Assembly (NCBI GenBank): GCA_031213475.1
Contig: JARUPZ010000011.1
Location: 3,436,001-3,500,000, forward strand
Reading direction: 5' to 3'
Source: Nereocystis luetkeana
Taxonomy: Eukaryota; Sar; Phaeophyceae; Laminariales; Laminariaceae
Length of the DNA stretch: 64,000 nt
Every line of letters begins with the position of its first letter. Within the stretch, counting starts at the first letter, position 1. A program made the position numbers and the translations under genes. This document shows, piece after piece, positions 52,545 to 63,300 of this stretch. Under the pieces are notes generated by a model. The model was given only the letters and a program-made list of their open reading frames with translations. It was not told where the DNA came from and searched no databases.

Positions 52545-52899
52545 TCACATATATACACCAGGTACACATATAATATGTATATATATATAAATATATATAT
52601 ATATATGTATGTATATACATGGTATGTATTTAATGTCCTCCGGCGGATTGGTAAACATCAAGCTTTTAGTTAAGCTCACCACACTCCCACGCTCGCATTT
52701 ATTTCGTGTCGTGTGTCAATTCAACCCATAGATAGCTAGCTCCCCTTGCAACAGCATCAGAGCAGGCTATTGTTGTTACCACCGGCGCTTGGGCACGTTG
52801 ACCCGACCCGACTGACTGACCCGACCTGACTGGCCCCCGAGAGGGGGGCGGGTGCGGTGGAGAGATAGCCACCCGGGGGTGGTAGTGTGTGTTTATTTA

Positions 52900-53015
52900 T
52901 TACGGTGGACCACTCATTGTAAATAGGACCTGTCGTACACACAAAGCTTAGCCCTATATATTCACTTATTTTTACTAACAATATTTTGGTCCTATTTACC
53001 ACGGCCCCCCGTGAT
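52900..53015. mobile_element. ACGGGGGACC-family MITE
   Basis: Left TTACGGTGGACCACTCATTG, right CCTATTTACCACGGCCCCCC + GT. The core TTTTTACTAACAATATTTTG is shared. Confidence 0.7.
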
Positions 53016-53074
53016 AGCAGGAAGACCCACCATATATATGGTCCTATACAGTAAAACTTTTCCGTTCAGAGTGG

Positions 53075-53515
53075 TGTGTGTGTGTGTGTGTGTTCTTCAC
53101 ATTAAACCGTTCTTTCTACCCGTCGACATCCAGCACAACCAGTGTCCGTGCCGATTCTTCAATCCTAGAAGAGATACAAGTTCTGTGGTCACAAAGCTAC
53201 GCCACAGAGATACTACGTTGCCACGTGTGCAGTGTGAACTGCAGTGGGCAATGCAAAGCCATGTCATCATACTAGATACGACAGGCACGACATACGCAAT
53301 CTATGAAATAGTGAAACGAAAAGAAACAATCAAAGAGAAAACAAAAACAAGGTAGACAAATCGAAAAAGAAAAAGAAGAAAAATGAAAGCAAAATCTAAG
53401 AGAAACAATCTGTCGTGCCCCCCCCCCCGCAGGCGAGGTGGCCAACACTTGAAAAAGAACGAGCTGGAAAAAAGAAGAAATAACAAAAAACACCACTGCT
53501 TGTGAACAGAGTAAG
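53075..53515. mobile_element. Dispersed repeat H, copy 3
   Basis: Near-identical to 9995-10455 over most of its length, starting after a short (GT)n run and including the A-rich AAAGAAAAAGAAG tract. Confidence 0.65.
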
Positions 53516-53616
53516 AGTGGTACGTGTGTGTGGAGACCTAGGTTTGGCCGCCGTGATAGTGTCACCACCCCCCTATAGTACACCTGTATACATACATACC
53601 TGGTACTACTGCAGCA

Positions 53617-53723
53617 TCGGGGGGCAATAATAGTTAATAGGACCTGTCGTATACACAAGAAACTATTATTTAACCATTTCTACTAACAATAGTTGGTCCT
53701 ATTATTTATGGTCCCCCGTAATA
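53617..53723. mobile_element. ACGGGGGACC-family MITE
   Basis: Left TCGGGGGGCAATAATAGTTA, right CTATTATTTATGGTCCCCCG + TAAT. Confidence 0.7.
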
Positions 53724-53988
53724 CCTGCCCGTGTGAAATCGCTTGGCACAGATGGCAGCAACCGGTGTGGCGGTGTGCGGAGTAGCACTGCCGGTTGCCA
53801 CCACGCTATATAGTCCCGTTATTATTGGTTGGCGCATATGCCGCCACTATATCGGGACAACTGCTTACATAGATAGTGGGGGGTAGGGGATGCATGCGGT
53901 TTTTGGGGCCCATCGTGAGTTCTGATCACCATTTTTTTGCCCCCCCCCCATGCTATTAGTACGTTATAGTCGAAAGAGGTGTTTAAAA

Positions 53989-54340
53989 AACGGGCTGTTC
54001 ACGGGCCGGGTCTAACCTCGCGGGTCGGGTCGGGGAAAAGGGTGACCCGACCCGAATCGTGAGTGTATGAAAACCTCCTGGCTCGACCTGACCAGAGCCG
54101 ACTCGACCCGACCCGGCCCGACCCGACCCGACCCGACCCGACCCGACCCGACCCGACCCGACCCGACCCGACCCGACCCGACCCGACCCGACCCGACCCG
54201 ACCCGACCCGACCCGACCCGACCCGACCCGACCCGACCCGACCCGACCCGACCCGACCTGACCCGACCCGTGAGATTTCGACAAGTTCCAGACTCGGCCC
54301 GCGGGTTGGGGTCACGTCCCGTGAAAATCCCTGAAAAGGA
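53989..54340. repeat. (ACCCG)n array inside bordered GACCC element
   Basis: Left border GGGCTGTTCACGGGCCGGGT, then at least 27 uninterrupted ACCCG units (54121-54255), then TGAGATTTCGACAAG and right border CACGTCCCGTGAAAATCCCT. Long ORFs across it are artefacts of the 5-bp repeat. Confidence 0.85.
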
Positions 54341-54654
54341 CCGGTCTCTGCCAACTCCTACAGCTAGCTGTAGTATCGCAAAAAAATGTTTTTGCAACCG
54401 CGCTGGGCTGATCGCAGACCGGAGATATAGCCCAGCCAATAAGCCGCGTTTCTTTTTATTTACGGGGAATCACATGCTATACAGAGCCAGGTGGGTTTTC
54501 GTTTGGTTCGATGCGGGCGGGGAGGAGGGGGAGGTGGGGGTGGGGTGAAATTTTGGCTTCTTTGTTGACCGCAATTATTGTTGAGAGACACGATATTAAG
54601 TTTAATTTTGATTGGTGGTGGAATCGAGTGCGCCTGTTGAGGGTTCACCACACT

Positions 54655-54725
54655 ATCTACCTATATATGATCTATCTATCTATCTATATATCTATCTTCT
54701 ACCTATCTAGTGTACCTACATATCT
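54655..54725. repeat. CTAT microsatellite
   Basis: CTATCTATCTATCTATATAT-type run, slightly interrupted. Confidence 0.75.
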
Positions 54726-54832
54726 ATCCCGCAACTTCACGAACACAGGATTAAAGTATCCATGCTTGGCATCAGAGTCGTTGCGTTATTCTCATTTTTT
54801 TGCAGTTAATTAATCCCTCTTCTTATTATTAT

Positions 54833-54932
54833 AGGACTGGGTTGTACGGAGGAAACTTTGAAATCAGGCGCAAATAAATGTGGAGCGCCCCCCGATTGCG
54901 ACAAGAAAGAATGCGTGGAAACTACCGCTATG
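54833..54932 (+). CDS. Cys-rich exon-like fragment
   Basis: After a pyrimidine-rich stretch ending TTATTATTATAG, the + frame reads LGCTEETLKSGANKCGAPPD, then CDKKECVETTAM, with four regularly placed cysteines. A hairpin element begins directly after it. It looks like a single exon of a Cys-rich extracellular-type protein, isolated from any gene. No family assigned. Confidence 0.25.
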
Positions 54933-54937
54933 TGTAT

Positions 54938-55018
54938 GTACCACTCCGACCGGAAATATAAACACCGTTTGATATCGGTCTCGAGATTCCAAACGGTTGT
55001 TACATTTTCGGTCAGAGA
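54938..55018. repeat. Hairpin element, second copy
   Basis: CCGACCGGAAATATAAACAC + CGTTTG pairs with CAAACGGTTGTTACATTTTC + GGTC. Single-arm relatives occur near 51850 and 60718. Confidence 0.55.
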
Positions 55019-55919
55019 ATATATCACAGAAGGGAGGAGGTGGACTTGGTGCATGGGTTTCCTTTTGTTTCCGAGGTTTTCTTCTTTCGGGGAAAGTTAT
55101 GAGTGATCCACGTTGTTGAAGATCATGCTGGCACAACATTGTCGGATGGCAAGAGAAATAATAATATAATATACGTGAACGTGTTACCTTTTTAGGCGGC
55201 GCCTCCAGCCGGGTCCCCTCACAGTTACCCTTCTTGTGGCTGAACCTGGATAGTTTTTGATCGGTTATGTTTGTATCGCATCTCCTTTGTGAACCGTCCG
55301 ACCTATATACTAACGATGAATAATTAAGAGGTCCCATAACAATCTGGGAGATAGGATCTTTAGGTCGGTAGGCTGTTCAGGCGTTTTGGTTCCTGTTGGG
55401 ATCAAGGAACGGACGAAGATCCAACCCGACCCCTGGCTCTAACCCGAACCCTGACCCTATCCCTGAGACCCCGAACCACAACCAAAACGGGGCAAAACTG
55501 GCCATAATCGCGGGTGCGCCGCGTTTGCATCGAACCAGGAAATTGGTCAATTGCGGACGACGATTCCGAAGTGCAGACCGCGCTACTTAATTTTCGAGTC
55601 AAAAACACCCCTGAACATCCTACCTCCCAGATTGCTGAACCTACTCATAATTGATCAGCACACGAACAAACAGCACACGCCAATGCATGCACATCAGCGT
55701 TGGCCCTGTACCTACCGGTATGCACCATTTTAGTGCGATTTTGACGTCAAGACAAGAAAGACACTGTCGGATTTCCCGAAAAAAAAAAATACATCGCAAG
55801 TGAACCCAGGGAATGCAGAGAGAGAGAGTCGGCAAGAAAAAGAGGGGGGGAAAAAATGGGTCAAAATCCTCTCTTCCGAGATTTGCCCCTCACTTGTTTT
55901 GCGAAGTACCAAGCCTGAT

Positions 55920-56022
55920 ATTACGGGGGACCATAGTTAGGACCTATGGTATACATAAAACCTAAATATGTGACCATTTTTTCTAACAATATTTGGTCCT
56001 ATTAACTATGGTCCCCCGTATA
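55920..56022. mobile_element. ACGGGGGACC-family MITE
   Basis: Left ATTACGGGGGACCATAGTTA, then GGACC after a short deletion. Right CTATTAACTATGGTCCCCCG + TA. Very close to the 50679 copy. Confidence 0.8.
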
Positions 56023-57573
56023 ATAGTAGGCAAAAAAAAAAACCAGCACAAAGTTCAAGTTATCCATCCCCGAGGCGAGGGCGTGAATGAAGTTACAAAA
56101 AAAGTGTTATAAAAGCTTGTTTGTGTTTCTTTAAACGAAGCAGACAGCACCCCTTCAAAATTGCGCCCGCTCCCCCCTCACGCCCCCCGCCCCCCGCTGC
56201 TCCCCGCTGATGCTTGATAGTTTCCTTCCATTCACCTTACCCTTCCCTCTTCTCCGCTGCTACCGAGGGGTACATACATCACGCCATGTCGTAAGTACCA
56301 TGCAAATGAGCACTCAACTGTCCTTCCGTGGCTCGACCGTACACATACGTCAACGAACGAACGCACGGGCAAAACCTTTCCACACATGGAAAAGAGATCA
56401 TCGATCCATTCCGACTTCCACGTTCGAGCTTCATGATCTACCGTCGAGGTTTTTCCGAACGGATGTACGACTGGCTGTAGGTTCCTGGTCCGCATGATCC
56501 ACGCATAGATCCATGCTGCCGGGTGATACGTACAGTAGGAGTAGCCGTCTAAGTCTGCATGATCTACAGTAGCACACGTTTCCTGGATTTGATCTGTACT
56601 GTACAGATCCTTCACAGCATCTGTTGGCGGCAGGTCAGGATCTAGATGATTCATCTGTAGATGATCTATCTGTAGATGATCTATCAGTAGGTCATCGTAT
56701 CTGTGTAGATTATCTATCGGTAGATCGTGATCTGTCAGTCCGACGTGTGAACTCAACTGCACTACAAGGCGGGTAGTGGCCGGGGACGGCGCTTGCCTCT
56801 CCCCCCCCCGTGCCCCCCCCCCCCCCCCCAACCCGTAGTCAACAACGAAGTATAGCGGCTTTCCTCGCGCAAAACCATTTCGTTCGCGCAAGTCTACCAG
56901 GTGGTATCGTATCATGTCAGCCGGACGGCACTTTCCGCATACTTACTTACACGTGCGAGTCCAGACACAACCCCAATGGAGTGTTCGGCAGAGGCTACAC
57001 GCCGACAACGCCCGGGTATTTTCGTGGGCGTACCGAACTTACGGAAGGGCCGGGTACCGGTAGTGAGTTCGCGCCTAACCTTGCCGAAGTGTTTGCAGGG
57101 GTCTTGAGACCGTACCGAACCTTACCGGAGACTTCGGTAGGGTGCTCATCGAGCAAATACCCCCGGGTATACACTGGTACGTACCCTAATATCTAACACA
57201 CACAACATACCGCACGTGGATCGGGTCGGGCAAAACACGGTAGCGGAGGCGGTGGCGGACGGGGAGGGGGGGACCAACTACGACGACCGATTTAACGCTG
57301 CCATACGTAGACCCTGCGGCTGAACAAAACCCAAAGCGGTCTCCCACGAAAAGGTCGGAAAAAAACGACAGCTAAACCCCCCGTCCCTCCGCCCCCCTGC
57401 AGGCTCCTACCGATCCCTTGCATAACAATGGAGACTCCCCCCCCCCCCCCCCGCCGCCAACAAAGGCGATCTCCACGCGATTCTCGCAAAAAAAAAACAT
57501 AAAAAATCGATCCCTACGACTGACCGTACAACAAGCGAGACATGACACACACCCGCCTGGGATAATTTTCAGA

Positions 57574-57604
<31 letters not shown>

Positions 57605-57837
57605 CCCCACGAGAAGAGGGAGGGCACAAACGAAACAAAAAATGGTGGCGTTCGTTAGGAAGAGAACTCGCCGAGATATTTCCTCGTGGGCAAACGTAAA
57701 TAGCGCTCGGCGTTTGCACCCGGTCCCCTCTGCTGTAGAGAAAAACAAGAAAAAAAAAGTCTGAATTACATGCCTACCCAAAGGGGTGGGTGGGGAGGGG
57801 GGGGGGGGGGTACTCATTTGCACCCCCCCCCCCCATA
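56023..57837. other. Intergenic: repeat F copy, homopolymers
   Basis: Contains the F copy at 56510, C runs near 56815-56829 and 57437-57452, and a 26-T run at 57579-57604. No exon recognised. Confidence 0.4.
56510..56758. repeat. Repeat F (inverted), intergenic copy
   Basis: ATGCTGCCGGGTGATACG, TGGATTTGATCTGTACTGTA + CAGATCC and GTAGATGATCTATCTGTAGA units. This is the only F copy seen outside a predicted intron. Confidence 0.55.
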
Positions 57838-58378
57838 TTATATACCTGGATTATATAGGATGGGTTGACGTCCGTTGGCGACGACGCTTCTAAAAAACAC
57901 GCCTCTCACTGCGTGAGCTAGAAAACCAGGGTACCGTTTTCGTTTTGTTTTTCGGCAGTCAACACTGCTGACGGTCGAGTAAGATAATCTTCGTGCGGGG
58001 AGAACCTTTATCTCCACCTGAGGGGGGTGATCGTATCACGTAGTGTGAATACGGTAAGGCACCCTTCGAGGCAGATACATCGTAAACCCATTGATGTCCC
58101 TGGGTGCGGCCACGCCAGAAAATAAATCAACTTATTGACGCTGTCATCCATATGCGAGAAAATCCGCCTCAAAAAGCGGTTCTTAGTAGGATGCATGCAG
58201 TTCACCCTCCACGCGACTCGTCCAACACCTCACGGCGCTTCGCGCTTGGTGCAAGCAAGCAATGTCTGCCTGGTCGGTGAAAACCCGACGTGCTCCGTCC
58301 CCACATTATGGGGATGCGAGGGTCTATGGTCACACCACTACGTCCATGCATGATACTGAGTATACCCCCCCCCCCCCC
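57838..58378. repeat. Repeat C, long copy downstream of heme oxygenase
   Basis: About 540 bp: GATTATATAGGATGG, CACGCCTCTCACTGCGTGAG, CGCTGTCATCCATATGCGAG, CTCACGGCGCTTCGCGCTTG, ending in a C run at 58365-58378. Near-complete inverted partner at 62025-62573. Confidence 0.75.
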
Positions 58379-59051
58379 TACTCAGGAGGTGTGTTATCGT
58401 GCGTGATTTTTGCGGAACAACCCATCGGCACCGACCGACCTGTGTCATCACAATTCAAGTTAGACTCCCCGTCCCCCCGTTCTGTCAAACACCCTTTACC
58501 TCCCCCATCCCCCACCCCCACCCCTATACCAGGTATAATATAGTCCTCTCGACCCCCCCTCCCCGCTCAACTATCTGCCTAAAACATGCACTTTACATAC
58601 CGACAATCGGTTTCGGCTTTGGACGCAGGCACGTTAGAAAGTTTGGGAAGCGGTCACAGCTCAAAGCTCAGGCCATATATCGCCTTCCAGAAAAAAGCCA
58701 GAAGAGGTCAAGCCGGTGTCAGCCCATCGAAAGCTCGCCAAGTCACCCCTCCAAAACGTTTGCCTGGGTTTTGTCACGATGCCGCCTGAGCCCCCTCCCT
58801 CCTTCCCTCCCTCCCTCCCTTCCTCCTTCCCCTGAAATTTTCGTTCTGAGACTGCTTGTATGTGAGCCGGGAGGACGAAGGACAGACTGCTGTGAACAAA
58901 GGCCTCTTCTTTTGCAGAGCCAACCCCGTGACTGAATAATCACGAAGAAAAAATCGTGTGGAAAGTCTGCGTGTCTCTCTGCCCCCCACCGTCTGAACTC
59001 AGCCCACCAGCTGCGACCACAAGTGCAGCTTCAACTGCAAGGGCACCTACC

Positions 59052-59328
59052 TTATCACACGGGTGATAATATATCACACGGGTGATAAGAACTACCGTAT
59101 CACACGGGTGATGAGAACTACCGCATCACACGGGTGATAAGAACTACCGTATCACACGGGTGATGATAATTTTACCGTTTCACACGGGTGATAATATATC
59201 ACACGGGTGATAAGAACTACCGTATCACACGGGTGATGACAACTACCGTATCACACGCGTGATAAGCATTACCTATCACACGGGTGATAAGCATTACCTA
59301 TCACACGGGTGGTAAAATATATCACACC
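59052..59328. repeat. Palindromic tandem repeat, 11 copies
   Basis: Eleven copies of TATCACACGGGTGATA plus one partial copy, mostly separated by AGAACTACCG or ATA. Each unit is an inverted repeat TATCAC..GTGATA. No spacer diversity of CRISPR type. Confidence 0.82.
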
Positions 59329-59654
59329 CCCTCAGACCAAATTTCAAAGCTGCTTTTCTCGACAACGTGGAGAGAGCGCGTGCAAACGCCGGAGAGCCGA
59401 GACGCGTCTACATGGAAAGAATATCACACCCTTTAGATGTGCGTGCCCACCCCCCCCCCCCCACCCCCCCCCCCCACCCCCCCCCCATGTTTCGAATAAA
59501 ATCCTGTCTGAAATTCGTCGTAGGGGGGGTGTTACCGCTAGCGTGTTGTATCATGCAACTGCAACTGCAACCACAGCTACAACCGCAACCGACTTGACAC
59601 CGCAAACGCGCCGACTCAACAACAATTCCGTCCGCCTCTCGAAATCCCAGAGAC

Positions 59655-59755
59655 AGCAGGGGAGGGGGGGGGGGGGGGGGTAATCATATCATGCATGGCC
59701 GTAGTCGTATATGACCATAGACCCTCGCATCCCTTCAATGCCGGGACGGGGCAGG
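59655..59755. repeat. Repeat C (inverted), short copy
   Basis: A G run, then TAATCATATCATGCATGGCC, GTAGTCGTATATGACCATAG and CAATGCCGGGACGGGGCAGG. Confidence 0.6.
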
Positions 59756-60224
59756 TCGGGTGGGGTGGCGGCACCATAATGCCGTCAACGGGACTAAGCA
59801 CAGTCGGTTTCATCATCGATTTCAACGTCGAAATAGCGGGGCGAAATAAAAAGCAGAGTCGATCGACGCTTCTGTTGTTTGTGTTGCCCACGACCACGCT
59901 TGACGACCGTTCGGGTCAGCGCCAAGCGCGAGCGAACGCAAAGCGTGTGCGGTGTGCGATAGGTAACCTCCCACCCGCACGACATCAAGCACAACGATAA
60001 CAACAATAACAGCAACAGCAACGACGAGAGAGACACGCCGTGCCGGGACAGGGGGGCGGTGTACGAAGTAAGGGCAAAAAAAAAACGGAGAGGAGAGGAA
60101 CAAAAAAAAATAAAAAGAAGGAGGAGGAGGAGGAGGAGGAGAAGGAGGGAAAAAGAAAAGATAGCCCGAAGACCAAAAGAAGGCAATATATAGTAAAGGA
60201 ATCTCTTGAAAAACTAAACACAAG

Positions 60225-60285
60225 GAGCAGGAGAAGCTGCAGCAGCAGCAGCAGCAGCAACAGCAGCGCAGCAGCAGAACATGTC
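60225..60285. repeat. CAG trinucleotide run
   Basis: (GCA)n with one CAA and one GCG break, in the 3' flank of the heme oxygenase gene. Confidence 0.75.
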
Positions 60286-60385
60286 ACCAAACGAAAAAAA
60301 AAAGCTGAAGAACTGAAACAAAAAAAAAACGACGACGGTCAATTAATCAAAAAACATATTTTAATCAATCAAAAACCATCTTCGA

Positions 60386-63300
60386 TCAGGACGTTACGCT
60401 CGACAACAGGCGGCCTCCGTACTCGAAAGTTCGCCCCGTCTCCCCCACACACGCCTCCTTCTCCTCCGAACTCCATCCCTTCGCCATGGCGTCGATCTTT
60501 AGTCGTACCGCGTCAAGCAGCACCTTGACGTCCTCCCCCCCCCATTGATAAAACTCCAGAGTGCGCCCTTCTAGACAGCTGTCAAACCGGTAAACATAAA
60601 AAAAGAGCGGAAAAAAAGGAGAAAAGTGCGTACAGGGTACGAACATAAGAACAAACCTGGCCCTAGTTTGTCCCCATCAAAAAATGAGCGTTTGGACAAG
60701 AAAACATCCAATCCAATCGGTCCTTACATGTCGGTCGGTATCATTAACCGAGTGTTAACATTTGTACCCGGTATACCTGGTATATGATGCGTACAACATA
60801 AATATGTGCATGTACAGCTGGTACGCTTGGGTTTGTGGATCATTTCTGCTGAAAATGGAGAGGAAGTAAAAGCCGCAAACCCGAAACGAGTAGAAGAAGA
60901 CGAGCGTGTGTACGTGACACTAAGTATGAGAGGGACGACTATACACTGGTATACTACGAGAAAAAAAAACGGTACATATAAACATGTACGTGGGAGAGTT
61001 GAAAAATGACAGTACCGGAGGTAGTACGCAGGGACTGCACGTGGTAAATAAACCACAGTAGAACGCGCCCAGAGTAACGCGGGGTAAGCGGGCGAGGCAA
61101 ACACTGCGGACAGGGAGTCAGGCATGGGACAATGACGCGTCAAGCAACCTTTGAACGGGCTCTGACCGAACCAGTGACCCAATGCACCCTAACTAATTCC
61201 GTCATATCATCAACCAACCGATCAATCAATCAATCAATCAGTAAAGCAACAAACAGGCAATCAGCTCGCCAACCAGCCAAACCAACGAAGCCATTCAGCG
61301 AGGAACAACAACCCTTCCAAACACCTCCAAACCCCCACTCCTCCCTCCCCAACCCCCGCGCCCCCCCCTCTGCAAATACGACCACATCCATGCATGACAT
61401 GAGTACACCTTGCCCCCCCTCCCCCCCCCCCACTTACCTAGCCGACACCTTCCGCCCGATCATTCGCCCCCCGGCCGTGTGCGCGAAATAATGGTTGTAA
61501 TAATGACACACAAACGCCGGCAAGCTCTCCGCCACCGTCTCCCTCAAGAACGCCGCGTACTCCAGCGCCGCCTCCGTCGGGGGGGGGGCGACGCCCGTCC
61601 CCACCGCGCCCCCTCCCCCCCCGCCCCCCCCCCTCCGACGCAGCAGACGCGTCGGGGTACGTCTCGAGCATCCACGCGATGTCCGTGCCCAAGGCCGCCG
61701 TCCTCTCCAACCCAGTGGCGCGGAAGTCGGCGAGACGCGGGTCCGACGCGCAAACCTCCTCCAACGCCGTATACACAACCTTGGAGTCCACAAGGAACTG
61801 CAGGTACCCCCGCCTGCGGAAGGGGGCAAGGGTCATGTGCGAGCGGAGGTAAGGGTGGAGGTGGGGGTGAGGGTTGGGGTGGGCATGGGGGTGGGGAGTT
61901 GGGAGCGGGGGTTGGAATGGGGGTGGGGGTGAGGGTTGGGACCAGGGGGGGGGGGGGTGCTCATTCGTTGCTTGCCTTAGTCATTTGACCATTGACCACG
62001 CATCCCTTTCGAGACGGAACGGGCGGGGGGGGGGGGGGGGGGGGGGGGTGTACTCAATATCGTGCATGGTGGTAGTCGTATGGCCATAGACCCTCGCACC
62101 CCTGCGATGCCGGGGCGGAGTACGTCGGGTTTTCACCGACCAGGCAGGCATTACTTGCACCAAGCGCAAAGCGCCGAGAGGTGATGGGCGAGGCGCATGA
62201 AGGGTGAGCTGCATCCTGCTAAGAACCGCTTTAGAGGCGGATTTTCTTGCATATGGATGACAGCATCAATGAATTGATTCAATTTCTGGTGTGGACACTT
62301 CCAGAGACAGCAATGGGGTTACTATGTAACTGCCTTGTGGGTGTCTCACCACACACACTACGTGATACGATCACCCCCCTCAGGCGGAGTGAAGGCTCCC
62401 CCGGCACGAACAGTATATAGCTTGACTACCAGCCGTGGTAACCGGCAAAAACGAAAAACAAAAAAAACGGTACCCTGGCTGTCTACAGTAGCTCACGCAG
62501 TGAGAGGCGTGTTTTACAGCGTCGTTGCCAACCGACGCCAACCAAACCTATACATACCAGGGATATAATATAGGCAGACATTGGGGAGACCGGGGGTAGG
62601 GGAAAAGGTGGAGGTGGGGTTAGGGTTTGGGTTGGGCCGGGGGTGGGGGTTTGGAGTTGGGGGTTGGCATTGCGGACGGGGATAGGGGTTTGGGTAGGTG
62701 GGGGTTCGGGTTGGGAGTTGGGGGGGGGGGGGGGGTACTCCTTCGTTGCTTGCCTTAGTCATTTGAACATTGACCACGCATCCCTGTCGAGACGGAGTTG
62801 GGAGTGGCGGTAGGGGCAATGGTGGGAGTAGGAGTAAGGGTGAGGGTGGGGGTGATGTGTGCCTTGGATGTGGGGTTAGGGTCAACACACCTCGAAGGCT
62901 TCCAGTCGGAGAAGGCGACACCCTTTTCCTCCTGCTGCCCCTCCTTCGGGGACTGGGAACGCGTGTGGAGTCTCATCGCCGCCCGGCGCATGTCCCACTG
63001 AACGAATGAGTTTTTGTCCCTGCACAAAAAAAATATGAAATTCCGTCCATCCATCCATCCATCCATCCACCCATCCGAAAACCCAACCAAGAATTCAAAC
63101 AGGGCGCGGATGGGGCGGGGCAGCAGCAGCGAACAGGCCGAAACGAGGTCAGCGGAAACGCAAGGAAATTACCGAACAAACAAAAATTGATATTAATAGT
63201 ACGAGAAATAACGCCTCCACACGACGCGGGCTGGTTCCGGGGCGGTGTCGCCGTGTATCATCCCGCACGGCGTATCTCATCATATAGACGACAAACAAGA

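Noticed and set aside
54063..54548. Long ORFs on both strands across the (ACCCG)n array
   Set aside because: A 5-bp repeat without stops stays open in many frames; the peptides are pure repeat (DPTRP, GRVGS).
59052..59328. CRISPR array
   Set aside because: The unit is a palindrome with nearly identical short spacers in a eukaryotic intergenic region. There are no diverse spacers and no cas genes.
62590..62880. Telomere-like repeats (GGTTAGGG, GGTTGGGG)
   Set aside because: The units are irregular, mixed and intronic; this is G-rich intron sequence, not a telomere.
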